A stretch of 64,000 nucleotides of DNA from Turritopsis dohrnii (lineage: Eukaryota > Cnidaria > Hydrozoa > Anthoathecata > Oceaniidae): positions 682,001-746,000 of the forward strand of contig BQMF02000062.1 of NCBI GenBank assembly GCA_027922465.2, read 5' to 3'. A model generated the notes under the pieces. That model did no database searches and was not told the DNA's origin. It saw only the letters and a program-made list of their open reading frames with translations. Shown in pieces: positions 1 to 10,373 of this stretch; position 1 is the stretch's first letter; every line of letters starts with the position of its first letter. The position numbers were made by a program, and so were the translations under genes.

Positions 1-688
1 TTGAAACGTCACAATTCCCTTTAGTTTCTTATAATGAGACACGACAGAACGTTCCGTTTCCCTACAGTTTCCAATGGAGAAATCTGGGAATTTCCAACAC
101 GTGTTTTTGGGGAAAGTGAAATGTCTATATAGGAAATGAACAGGGAAACGTCGAGTTTCCGCGTGTAGAAATAAATTATCAAAACTACTTCGAAACGGCC
201 CGTTTCCTTGTAATTTCCCTAATTTAAACTATAAGGAGATTCCCGCAGCTTCTCCGGTGCATTCTTCTCAGAATCTTTGTTGATACCTCAATCATCATTG
301 GAAATGTTTGGAGAACATAATCAAGCAAGATATACTCGTATAACATAAACCGTGGTGGGAATATGAGTTTGTTGAGATAATGCTTACATTGAAACTCGGA
401 AAATATCTATTGACCGTCAATGAGTTGTCGTAAATAGATCCATATTTATCTCTTCAGCTTCACCTAATTGTTTTAGTAGCGTTTCTTTACCCTAAATTGG
501 TGTCAGTACTATTTATCATAGCTTTTCATCATAGTTCTTATGAAAAATGACAGTAGTTTTTCATCAAATAGTTGAAATTTTTAATTCATGTTTAACTGCA
601 TACGTTCGGAATACAAACGGGTAAGACTCAATAAAAAGACCAGAATTGGCCAAATAAAGCGACAAAGGGGATGCACCCTAAACTTAGA
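1..688. other. Non-coding stretch
   Basis: I see no gene here. The first 230 bases contain several GTTTCC or GGAAAC words on both strands, which may be the remains of an unrecognised repeat. The rest is AT-rich sequence with no long open frame. Confidence 0.4.
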
Positions 689-822
689 CGATGGTTTACA
701 ACGACCGAACAAACGTGGTCAACGACAAACATCGCTTGAATCAAATCTGGCCTGATCTTAATTGTGGTTAACAACGACCGAACAAGCGTGGTCAACAACA
801 ACCATCGCTTGAATCAAACCTC
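689..822. repeat. Two-copy tandem duplication, period about 75 bp
   Basis: A block containing AACGACCGAACAAACGTGG and CATCGCTTGAATCAAA occurs at about 689-747 and again at about 764-822 with a few substitutions. Related GATGCA..CCCT words lie just outside both copies (671 and 838). The copies have diverged by several bases, so the duplication is not very recent. No coding potential was seen, and 823-1378 holds nothing recognisable. Confidence 0.7.
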
Positions 823-1378
823 ATAAAAACCAATGCGGATGCATCCCTTGTGGCTTATTGCAACCGGCAACCGAGCGAAAACGGTTTTGGTGCAACTGCT
901 GACTCAGCTATTAAAAATGGCAGCCTGACCACCAGTTAACTTGAGCTTAGCGGGCTTAGCTTCCATTAACTACTATGTGCACGAAAAATTATTCTTCGAA
1001 ACACTTACTGTGATAATTTAAGCTTAAAAAACTGGATCCAAAAGGTATGTAATAAGTAAGTGATAAGTAATCACGCATGAACCATCAAGCATAGTTAAGC
1101 ATAATTATGCTTACTTTGTTCTCTACAGAGCACAGTATCATCCTTGGGTTTTTTCCTAGATTGTCTTATGCGCGTGCGGAAAGATCTGAGTTTCTAGCCT
1201 GAAAAGATTTAGTGCAAAATTATCAAGTGAAACATAAGGCTCAGTGGGTGTGCCGTAATTCTAATGCAATTAATGCATTAATTAATCATTGAGTAACAAG
1301 ATTTATTCACAATTTAAATATGAATTATAATTTAACATTTTCTAAACGCTATTTTTCTAAACACAAGTTTCTTGTCCT

Positions 1379-2311
1379 GGGTCTATTACGAAATTGGTTG
1401 ACCAATTGTGTCAAATATAAAGTTTCTCAAAGCTGTTGAACTTTTTCAAATTTTTAAGGTAGAATAATCAAATTTTCGTAATTGAATCATCCGTATCGAT
1501 AAAAATAAGTAATATCAAAGCAACATGCTGATAAAACCTCTGTATCAGCAATGTAATGGTGTCGGATGGACAATTCGAAAATGAGGATTATACTACGTTT
1601 AGCACTAAAATATGACGTTAAACCGAATATATTCTACAAATTGTGTCTCAGTGAAGTTTTGAACGGATGAAATATCAGCCTAAACCTATTTTCATGACAG
1701 AAATTTAACTATCAAGCACCCAATATCACTCCAGACCCCAATTATGACACCTAACATTAAAAATTATAAAGTACTTCCTAATTTCAAGCATCTTTTTTAC
1801 TAATGATACTAATTTTCCTTTATTAAACTATAAAACAAAGCATAAAAACATTTTTTGGTGACGTTATGGACCTTTATTTTTATGATATTTGATAGTGTCC
1901 TTCCGACACGTCCTTCCGACACCACCTGACGGAGTACCATTTACTTAAATATCTTAACAATGTCATATAGTTTAACAGTTTATTACGATTGAATGTGTTC
2001 CCTCAAAAGTACTTTGTACCAAAGTAAAAATATCTGGTTGTACTTTTTTCAATTGGAGATAGAAAGAAGCCGAAAAAATGATCTTTAATTTTCCTTATTT
2101 CTATCCTGTCTTTCCGACACCACGATTTGATTTATCAGCATCTGATAACGGTAACCCCAACAACATTCTAACTACCGAAATTTAATACCCTCAAAAGGAA
2201 ATTTTACAAGAATAAAATGGGTTTTCTCCAAATATTTACCATTTTGACGATAGAGGGACTAAATCTATCGATTGTCCTTCCGACACTTTATTTGAATTTC
2301 GTAATAGACCC
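1379..2311. mobile_element. 933-bp TIR element (MITE) with internal TGTCGGANGGA sites
   Basis: The ends are 17-bp perfect inverted repeats (GGGTCTATTACGAAATT) at 1379-1395 and 2295-2311. They are flanked by the direct repeat TCCT (1375-1378 and 2312-2315), consistent with a 4-bp target duplication. No transposase frame is present, so this is a non-autonomous element. Inside are five copies of TGTCGGANGGA or near-matches, at 1560-1570 (plus) and 1898-1908, 1911-1921, 2109-2119 and 2275-2285 (minus), spread from near one end to the other. They look like protein-binding sites. The element sits in or at the end of the exon at 2312-2508. Superfamily not assigned. Confidence 0.85.
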
Positions 2312-2508
2312 TCCTTGAAAGCATACTTTTTCCTTCTGATTTGTGAAAGATTCTTCATGAGTATCATTGACGTTTGAGTATTCTTCTAAGTAGGTCTTAG
2401 AAAATTCGAAGCTTCCCGTTACGTACCGCGCAGCCAACCAGTAGACTGCAAGGAGAAAAATCAGGATTGCCAAGAGACACCCCAAGAAAATGAGAGCGGA
2501 CGTAGTAT
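2312..2508 (-). pseudogene. Terminal exon (TM segment) of a small membrane-protein gene, interrupted by a MITE
   Basis: Reading leftward, a splice acceptor (TTTTAG, ending at 2509) is followed by an exon encoding DTTSALIFLGCLLAILIF, one strongly hydrophobic segment of about 22 residues. A polar cytoplasmic stretch containing EESFTNQKEK follows. It aligns with the exon at 7856-8605 (same acceptor, same entry phase, near-identical membrane segment, ESFTDQHEK). That copy continues for about 190 more residues with a C2-like domain. Here the frame runs into the TIR element at 2311 and stops shortly after, at about 2288. No upstream exon was recognised to the right. I infer a broken paralogue. Function is unknown. 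Confidence 0.6.
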
Positions 2509-2879
2509 CTAAAATGAGAATGGAAAATTTCGCAAGGAACCTTTCGCTTATTCACAAATGACTTAAGCTAATGATTTCCGAGTTCTTTTTGTTTGAAAAA
2601 AAGACAAAACAGTTACTTAATCAATGATAATATAAAAATTCTAACCGTTAAAATGCTAACAATGGAGTGGTACAGGAAAACATCCTCGACAACATTTGCA
2701 TCACATCATGTGTAGTGACTGCATTATTCGATTATAAGATGGGATTAAAAAATATTTCAAAGGATTTATTGTTTAACATCTGTGTTGTAATTTCAAGGCC
2801 AAACGATGGTTGTTACGAGAATGTTACACCCTAACAACAATACTAACAAGTCGTTCTCACTATTATGAAGTGACACAGA

Positions 2880-2990
2880 TATAATATTCCTTTTAAAAAG
2901 AGTAAACAAAGCTTTACAAGTATTTGCTACAAACAAAAGTAATGTGTGAACTGCAATCATGGATACGTATATGTAAGAGCCAAAAAACCG
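2880..2990. repeat. Dispersed repeat shared with 63.09-63.18 kb
   Basis: Words such as TTGCTACAAACAAAAGTAATG, GTGAACTGCAA and CATGGATACGTAT occur here and again at about 63,115-63,165 in the same order. A more diverged relative lies at 19,860-19,925 inside HINE-B. It is probably an old transposon fragment. Short open frames over it are not genes. Confidence 0.55.
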
Positions 2991-3194
2991 CGTAAAGGAC
3001 AAATTTTTATTAACATATTATGTCTGCATAGCATCCAGTGCTCCACACAAACATTTTGATTTCTCCTTTAAAATGAGAATGACTTTCTAAGACAGCCGAC
3101 TATCGTGCAGACGATTTTTCATCTTTTGAATGTGCAGTCGGAGCGGTTTTCCACTATAGCTGGAGAATTCCTTTCTTGGCAGATTCCTTCCGCC

Positions 3195-3437
3195 TCCAAT
3201 CCTTATACAGTCAACGCCAGAGAGGTACTGGAAGGAAAGAAAATTTGCCAGCAGTTGTTTTGATCGTTATTGTCCCTCAGTGCAAGCAACAGACCAAACG
3301 GTAATGGAGAAGAGAACTTGTTGGAAGTGCCAAAAGTACCATAGCACCACTAAAGTAATGAATTGCCATAAACTATGATGAAACACTGTATGATGTTGAT
3401 GATAGTGATGATGAAGAAGATGATAACAGTGACGAAT
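3195..3437 (+). pseudogene. Weak relic of a coding region with a short Cys-rich segment and acidic tail
   Basis: Three short pieces in shifting frames read as protein: one ending in LPAVVLIVIVPQCKQQ, one with CWKCQKYHSTTKVMNC, and a final DVDDSDDEEDDNSDE acidic tail before a TAA. Acidic C-termini after Cys/His clusters are common in animal transposases and chromatin proteins, but no family can be named. The stops and frame changes argue against function. The surrounding 2,520-4,678 shows no other gene. Confidence 0.3.
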
Positions 3438-4678
3438 AATTAGAAGTAGAGTTTTGTGATAACCAAAGAGGAAATCTATTTGTTTATATTCATATGTTTA
3501 TAATTTGTATTATTCTATCTATTTGAAGTTTTAGCTATATGTCTTACCCCTTTTCTTTGGGGGATTACAAATTGCGACAAAATTGATTACAAAGTGTGAC
3601 AGAGATTACAAAGTGAGACGCTACATACACTATCTGTTAATTGTGCAGTCTGTGCAGACTTCAAGACTAAAAACTATTCATTAAAAATAAGATAAAAAAA
3701 AAAAAAAAATAAACGATAGCATAAAAGCATAAAAGCATAATAGCATAAAAGTATTTTGAGGTCATGCGAAGGAGAGCTAAGGCAGTTTAAGTGTGTTGAT
3801 ACTAGTAGCACGAATGAATGAGTCTGGGAACGAGCAGCTGACAAATATCGAAATGAAATGATGTGAGCGAATGATTGGCTGTCTCATGGAGATTCCTACT
3901 GACTTTTCTCATGACGTTCATATAGTTCATTACGTTTACAGTAACTAAAAAAAGTTTTGAAGGGTTTCTTATCATGTAATCGAGATCTTAAGGAATGTTC
4001 CATAGAAAAAACTCAGTTGATAAGATCGTCAAATAGTCACTGCACAAAGAATTCATGAATTTTTTCATTATTCCATGGCATTTTTGATCATTTGTTTTTA
4101 CACCGCGGTAGGTTGTATTACGTATCAACATTCTGAAATTTCGAGATAACATTACCTCGCGGGTTAATTTAACAAATAGTCTCATAGGAACTCAAAACTT
4201 ACAAGCAAGTATTAGCATATAACAATAAAATGCATCAAATCGAGGTAAAGCTGGAATTGACGCTTAAACTAAAATCTGTTAAAAGAACTAACTTACTTGT
4301 GGAATGCATTGCGCTATTAACCAATATATATGGTTTTGAGAAACTATTCAACGAAGGGTTCTACCCACCATGTATCTCTTTGTATGCGACTTGTAGTGAT
4401 TGTGATGGAATCTTATTTTTATTTCACATATAATGCGATTACCATTAATCTCTTTTTTCCAATCCACTTGGATTGTTGATAATGGATTCTTTTCATCACA
4501 ATTCGAGCGATCACAAAAGTGGTTGCAAAAAAGCAGTTTATAAGTTTATAAGTCGATTATATTACTACCAAATTTGAATACATCGCCAGAAAATACGCAT
4601 GTATCAAAAAATCCAAGATTATTGAACGCAGTGTTTTTTGCTAAATTAGCTAATTTGCTAAGTTATCTAACTATCCAA

Positions 4679-5102
4679 ATACCGTATCTCCTCTAATACA
4701 CGCCGCTCTCTGATAAACACCGCCCTCTGTTAAACGCCGCACTTTTAGAAGAACATTTGTAATAAAAGCCGCGCTTAAATAAACGCCGCCTGTTTTATTT
4801 GTTTTCTATCAACAAATTCTTCGACTTTTACATGAATATTTGATGTGTAATTAATTGCTACAAAAGTTTAGAAGAGAACGGCGACAGTGGTCTTCTTTGA
4901 CATTTTTGTGAACAAATCCTTTGTGTAAAACAGTTTCACGCAATCTTTTGTAACCTTTTTTAGAATAAGAAGACATTGCTATTTAAGTTTGCTTTTATCT
5001 CATTTTTTATTTTGTAATAAACGCCGCCCTCTATTAAACGCCGCATCCAAGAACTGGGATTTGTAATAAACGCCACGGCGTTTATTAGAAGAAATACGGT
5101 AT
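4679..5102. mobile_element. 424-bp MITE with ATAAACGCCGC internal repeats
   Basis: The ends are imperfect inverted repeats beginning ATACCGTAT (4679-4687 and 5094-5102), continuing as CTCCTCTAATACACGCCG on the left and its near complement on the right. Within, variants of TAATAAACGCCGC occur about six times at both edges. There is no coding capacity. Flanks are AT-rich and no target duplication could be settled. The stretch 5,103-6,212 beyond it shows no gene. Confidence 0.7.
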
Positions 5103-6212
5103 GTATTTTTTATTAAAAACGTTTTTCCACTATAACTTACCTGGAAAAAAACATTTTTAAAATAAAAAATATATATTTGGATAGATCTCAAAAAAAGCTT
5201 TTTACTGATACAAGAATCACAAAATATTAATAACTATTTAGCAAAAAAATGCGTTCGATAATCTTGCATAAACTCTTTTGATACACACTGTAGTTATTAC
5301 CTTTCTCTCTTTCCTATTCTTTTCTTTGTCCTTTTTACGTAGGACAATGTGAGAAAAAACAATGACGTGGCCATCCCGAAATATCGTTATGGATGAATAA
5401 ATGTTGCAACTGTTATTTGCTCTAATTTGCCCGAAGGCCAGTGTGCAATCAGTTGATGGCTCCTAATGGGCTGACAAGTTGCTTTTAAAGCGCATCGGAG
5501 TGGTGTATTGAGATACAACATGACTGGACTCGAACACGGGTTGCAGCGGTCGCACTCAAAGGTACTTAAGCCACTACATCATCGCTGCATAATAGCATTC
5601 ATTTTACTTGGCAGCCTTTTCCACGTTGCCTTTAATTCTATACTTCATTGCATGATTGGGAATTTTTGCTGCAGTATAAATTTTGCAAATTTTGCAATTA
5701 TCTGCTTGTATGTATTCGAGAGAGCTCACAAATTTGCGGTTGTCGAATAATATATGTCACGTCTAACAAATAAAGCTCTTATACTACAATACTCTAAATA
5801 CACAACCGTTTCTTCTTCGATTGACACGTAGAAACCAGGCTTACAGAATGTTTGAATTTCAAATATTGAGAAAACTTACAATGGATTAAAAAAAAAATAA
5901 TTAATAAGATTTTGTTACAATTATTAGTCGCATGCACATCGTTAAGAAAACGAATAAATATTGAATCTTTTTTCAAGGTCTTATAATGCTTTGAAGATAA
6001 ATGTATTCCACAGGTAAGTTAGTTATTTTACCGATTTCATGATGAATAAATAATGAACTTAAAAAGGTATCGCCAAATATCTCCAACCACTGTTATCTGG
6101 TAACGAGTATCAGACAGATGTTTCCAATCATGCTCAAAAGTCAAACGCCGTTATAACACGATGAAGAATAAGTTTCCTACGGCGTGGAGAGTCTTTTCAC
6201 CAACGTCAACGT

Positions 6213-6407
6213 TGATTTTAAAAAATGGAGAGTCGATTTCAGTTGCCTCGTTTCACTCGGGAGATTTCAAAATTTCAAAAAACATCAACCTCGACGAAAG
6301 TGTATTCTATTGTTTCTCTTTTTAGATCACATGGTGACAAGGTCTGAAAGTTTTTGTAAATCTTCGTCGGACAGCAACTGAAATCGACTCTCCATTTTTT
6401 AAAATCA
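6213..6407. repeat. Perfect 34-bp inverted repeat with a 127-bp loop
   Basis: Arms at 6213-6246 and 6374-6407 are exact reverse complements over 34 bases, containing TGGAGAGTCGATTTCAGTTGC. The element is small and its right arm ends three bases before HINE-A. It could be a young MITE or a hairpin made by a folded template. Nothing inside looks coding. Confidence 0.75.
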
Positions 6408-6410
6408 AAA

Positions 6411-7239
6411 CAAGAGCCAGATGGCGCAAAACGGTAGCAGCAAAAGTACTTGCCACAAGAATACTTTTAAATTTGAAATTTTACTTAAAGTTCTTAAACG
6501 TTCTGTAAACGTTATTTCTTGAGATATCTTACTGGTGGAAAACAGGCATAAACGATATTATAATGTTTAAAATTACTAACTCGTGTAAATAGGGTCTAAT
6601 CGCAACACACCAGCAATTTAATTTATTAGAAGACAAAAGAATTATACATGCATGAGCTGTTTATAACGTACGTTTTTTTTATAAGAGCTTATGTAGAAAA
6701 AAAAACGCGTTTCTTCGAAAAAAAAATGTATGTTTTGAATTATAATTTTTTGAAACCGAAAATGAATTCAAACAGATAACTGCCTTTTTTTAACTCGATT
6801 TTTGAAAACCTTGATGTTCAAAGACAGAACAGATAGCTAACAAACGTAGAAAGTAATAAGAAAGTCTGATCTGTGCTTTACTGACACGAAAAACATATCT
6901 ATTTTCAAGTGCCAAAGTTCATTGATTCAGTACCATAAAAGTAACTAAAAGTCCCAGTTTTATGTAGATCTATTTGATTAATATCCATTCCTTCATCAAT
7001 TAAGTGATAAAATATCAAAGAAAACGTATTTTAAATGTATGTGATTGAAAACCTTCGAAAATTCAAAAGGCTGCGTTCGTTCATTAGAATGTATATTGAG
7101 TTTTTAGTGGGGACTCGCATACTCTAAATCGTAGGCTAAAAACTGCCGTTTCGGCCGGAGTAGTAGTAGTAGTAGTAGTAGGAGTAGTAGTAGGAGTCCA
7201 AGGGTGTTTTAATACGGTATTCGCTTACGCTGCTACCGT
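6411..7239. mobile_element. HINE-A: short Helentron-end element (non-autonomous)
   Basis: It starts CAAGAGCCAGATGGCGCAAA then ACGGTAGCAGC, and ends with TTTCGGCCGG, an (AGT)n tract, GGGTGTTTTAATACGGTATT and a final GCTGCTACCG. The inner words CGGTAGCAGC and GCTGCTACCG are reverse complements, so the element has subterminal inverted repeats. The same two ends bound HINE-B (19700-20487) and the protein-coding Helentron (25334-33994). Subterminal inverted repeats plus a short microsatellite near one end are described features of Helentron-associated elements. The ~800-bp interior shows no coding frame. I infer it is mobilised in trans by the Helentron proteins. Confidence 0.75.
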
Positions 7240-7571
7240 AATAAACACAAACTCTCAACGAAAGAATGAGAGCGTAAATCAAAACATTCGAAAGTTGTCA
7301 ATTTCATGTGCAATCGGCAATTCGAATGTTGAAAAAAGAAAACACGGGAAATTACAAATTATCAGCGGGAAATTGCAAAACAGCGGGAAATTTCAAAATA
7401 ACGCCATTGACGACGTCAATCAAATTTCACGCAACCATGTGATTATACCAGCAAGTCGACGGCTGTACAAATGGGTAGTCCGTTATCCGTAGTGTTAGAA
7501 AATATGTTTATGACTAAAATGGAAAAAAAGATATTTTTGAACCATCTAAACCTGAGTTTTGTTGATTTGTT

Positions 7572-7772
7572 GACGGCTTTATAAATAAGCTAAAGAAAAA
7601 TGCACCTGATGAGCTGTTTGAGAAACTCAATAACTATCACGAGAGAATCAGATCTACGATCGAGGTATCGCATACAAAGTTTCTGGACGCCCAAATTCTA
7701 TACAATGACACCACAACAGGAACGTCTGTGCTTACGCGGTCTTCCCTTTTAAAACAAACCTTTAAAACATAA
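7572..7772 (+). pseudogene. Reverse-transcriptase relic
   Basis: A 66-codon open stretch starts VDGFINKLKKNAPDELFEKL and continues with an STIEVSHTKFLDAQI segment. The FVD-GF start recalls an RT catalytic YVDD box with one Asp lost, and the downstream TIE...FLD pattern follows that box in Penelope-like and related reverse transcriptases. A stop lies just upstream and the frame ends at TAA. No fingers or thumb domains remain. Family assignment is by recall of motif order, so it is tentative. Confidence 0.45.
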
Positions 7773-7855
7773 CAGCAAAACTATTCTTACCTTCTTGTTA
7801 GCAAACTGAAGAAAGCAAAACATAAGTTCTTGTGAAATTTCCCATTTTGATTTTA

Positions 7856-8605
7856 GATGCCACGACAGCTCTCATATTTTTGGGATGTGTCTTGGCAATC
7901 CTGACTTTCCTTCCTATAGCGTACTGGCTAGTAAAGCGATGTTTTAATCGCAGCTCCGAAGTGCCAGAATCTGCTAAAGAGTACTTAAACGTCGACGACG
8001 CTGATGAAGAAAAAGAATCTTTCACAGATCAACATGAGAAGACAATTTATGAGGCATCTTTAAGTTCTCAGCATGAGCAGAAAGAAAATGGTGGTGAAGT
8101 ATTTGAAAAGTATCTAAGAGCAACTATTAGTGATGATAAAAAACTACATACAAGGAACAAAGAACAGATTAAAACCTCGTTGGAAGATAGTGCAATCCGT
8201 GCAAAACTGGAACTGCAATTAATTTATCGAGATGAAAGTAAACAGCTTTTGATTTTCATACATTGTGTGAGAAACATCAAACATATGAAATACGGTGGTC
8301 CACAAAAGATTAAATTTAGCGTTAAACTTTTCAACCAGGAACTGCAGTATAAAAAGTGGTTGAGAACAGACTTTTTTCCAGTAACAGAAGGCATCCCTTC
8401 GCCGTTTGTGTTTCGTGATGTTGATCAACATATGATTGGAACGTCGACATTGAAGATTAAAATGCGTGGAAGTCGGAAAAAGTATGTTTTCAAGGACGAG
8501 AAATTAGTGTTAGGTGTGACTTACATTGAACTCGGGAAACATTTGAACTATGCAACTGATGTACAGGTTGTTAAACCATTACTTCCTGTGGGAACAGAGT
8601 TTTAA
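7856..8605 (+). CDS. Terminal exon of a single-pass membrane protein with a C2-like cytoplasmic domain
   Basis: A splice acceptor (GATTTTAG, ending at 7855) precedes an open exon that ends at TAA 8603-8605. It begins with a hydrophobic helix (ALIFLGCVLAILTFLPIAYW), then basic VKRCF, then an acidic linker with DVDD-type clusters and ESFTDQHEK. The last ~125 residues (from LELQLIYRDESKQLLIFIH) have the spacing of a C2 beta-sandwich, as in synaptotagmins, but without obvious calcium-binding aspartates. The basic segment after the helix suggests the C-terminal part is cytoplasmic. Upstream exons should supply a signal peptide and ectodomain, as at 21242-21911. They were not found 5' of this exon, where an RT relic lies instead. 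Repeat R starts 76 bp after the stop. Function unknown. Confidence 0.6.
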   Translation, partial: DATTALIFLGCVLAILTFLPIAYWLVKRCFNRSSEVPESAKEYLNVDDADEEKESFTDQHEKTIYEASLSSQHEQKENGGEVFEKYLRATISDDKKLHTRNKEQIKTSLEDSAIRAKLELQLIYRDESKQLLIFIHCVRNIKHMKYGGPQKIKFSVKLFNQELQYKKWLRTDFFPVTEGIPSPFVFRDVDQHMIGTSTLKIKMRGSRKKYVFKDEKLVLGVTYIELGKHLNYATDVQVVKPLLPVGTEF

Positions 8606-8680
8606 TTTTTGTTTGCTTATAACGAACATATGAATATAAACAAAATGGTGTAGACTTGTAATATTCTAGCGATAAATCTT

Positions 8681-9115
8681 TTTAATATAAAAACGTGGCC
8701 TCAACGTTTAAGCTGCCATCTTATATTACAAAAAACAAATATGGCGTCACCATAAAAATATCTCAACATTCATCACAGACTTTTAAGAAATCTATGGAAT
8801 TAATTTATGAGTTTGTTGAACAAAGAAATCTTCACTGAAGTTTCTTATTATTTTCCTTGGAAGCAATTGCAGTGCAATACTGTTGGAAGAAACCATTAAA
8901 GTGTCGGCGTAACTAAGCATATGCCGAATTTGTCGTATAAAATGTCGGAAAAGTCAGTTCTCACTATCAGAATAATTGGTTATTAAAAATTAGTTGCTCT
9001 CATACGATCTTTGTATCACAAATTCACGTTTAAAAGATGTGGGATTTATGCATTTGGAACAAGTAAGATTTTATTGACAAATTTGCTATTGCTAAGAAAA
9101 CCAAAATCAAGAAAA
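8681..9115 (+). repeat. Repeat R, uninterrupted copy
   Basis: This segment matches, in inverted orientation, three pieces elsewhere: 18745-18815, about 19495-19699 and 33995-34165. Put together in that order they rebuild the whole of R. Divergence is a few percent with small indels. The copy here is continuous across TTTCTTATTATTTTCC (8841-8856), exactly where the other copy is split by HINE-B and the Helentron. It carries no open frame and may be the downstream flank of the gene ending at 8605. Confidence 0.75.
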
Positions 9116-9144
9116 ATAACGACACGACGGATGATTTAATTTAA

Positions 9145-9870
9145 AGGGAAATTAAGCCTTTATCAAAAACTTTTTATATTAGCTGCAGAAAGGTCTCATT
9201 AACCTTCTGTGATCATTAAAAATTATTTTAAATGATAACTATTCTCAGTTTTTCGTTATTTAGTATCTAACAACGGACGCCATTGCAGTGCTCTGCGATG
9301 GAAATTCTGACGTCACAGCGCGATCGCTGTTTTTGTAAAGATTACATAAACTACAATATTTTGTTTTTGTTGATGAAAGTTATTAAGTTCTTCGTGATAT
9401 AAAACCTTTATTAAAAAGTATTACGTTTTAGATTTATAGCAGGTATACGTGCGTAAGCGAGTTTTTAAACAAATGTGTATATTTTGGATGTATAAAAAAT
9501 GAAATCTTCAGTAATGACTATTTTTATTTTTCTTGAATCGTTGCTGATAAACTTATTTTACATTTATGTTGATGAATGATAAATATTTTCGTATTTATGT
9601 TGTTTTTCTACCTTTTCTCGCATCTTTAGAACATAGACGTAAAAAACATGCCATCATGTGCTGCCTACGTCTGATATTTCTGCAAATGAAATTCGCTCTG
9701 TGACGTCATGATATTTATAACGAAAGCTGTAATGGCGATTTAACTAAGTTGTTTTTTTAGCAGTTTTTTTCATTTGGAATACCTTTTATACATAAAAAGG
9801 TGTTCCTCTAGGATGAATGAAGTATTTCATGCTCAAAATCGGAAAAGAAATTTTAAGGCTTAATTTCCCT
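9145..9870. mobile_element. 726-bp MITE with TTAA target duplication
   Basis: Perfect 16-bp terminal inverted repeats (AGGGAAATTAAGCCTT) lie between two TTAA tetranucleotides at 9141-9144 and 9871-9874. The sister palindrome arm (16,515-16,530) lacks the insertion and reads through AATTTAA directly into the flank, which gives an empty site. TTAA duplication is typical of the piggyBac and Kolobok superfamilies. The AGGG start fits neither decisively from memory. No transposase frame is present. TGACGTCA-like words occur inside (about 9310 and 9702). Confidence 0.9.
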
Positions 9871-9989
9871 TTAACATCTTTCTATTTTGTTAAAAAACAA
9901 CTACAAATAATTTATTGGCGGTCTGGGATCATGAATAAGTATCCTTATAGTGAGACTTGAGAAACTACCACATTCGGTCGTGCCATAAG

Positions 9990-10373
9990 TTGCTTGAGCT
10001 ATTGTATTGTATTTTGTGCGACGTCAGTGTGAAACCATTGTATTGAGACCCAAATAGAACGCGACGTTTAGGGAAAATTATCTCGGCAACCAATGGAGAT
10101 AACTGACGTTTTTTGGGGTCTGCGATGCAGTCAATGGGTGACGAAAAACTTGGGTCTAATTTGTCTGTGACGTCTTCAAAATCTTTGAACGATAATATCT
10201 CTGTAACGGTTGGTCGTAGCAAAACGATCCCATACATTTTCCTATTCAGTTTATTGAGCTCTACAACATGGGTACACATATCATTGCCAATTCCTTAATT
10301 TAATTTGTCGTGAACTCTACGCAGGCTAGACATGGGCGGAGAGCGACTTCGCCTTGGCGGCTAGTCTATATAT
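9990..10373 (-). repeat. 465-bp-family unit, left palindrome arm
   Basis: This is the reverse complement of 16,010-16,385. It holds the family landmarks on the minus strand: GGCGGAGAGCGACTTCGCC near 10,335, CTACAACATGGGTACAC, ATGGGATCG, and CGTCAG at both the 10,020 and 10,100 ends. It is cut at 10,373 by the foldback element. Open frames running through it are shadows of the repeat. Confidence 0.75.

Noticed and set aside
3988..4185. Possible upstream exon of the TM-exon locus at 2.3-2.5 kb, with a donor like GAG/GTAATG
   Set aside because: Similarity to the exon-2 donor at 21,411 is limited to a few intron bases, and the implied intron would be only about 23 bp.
9965..10298. Overlapping frames resembling others at 16091-16424, 12037-12225 and 15755-15943
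   Set aside because: They are the same repeat unit read in both palindrome arms. No codon conservation distinguishes them from shadows.
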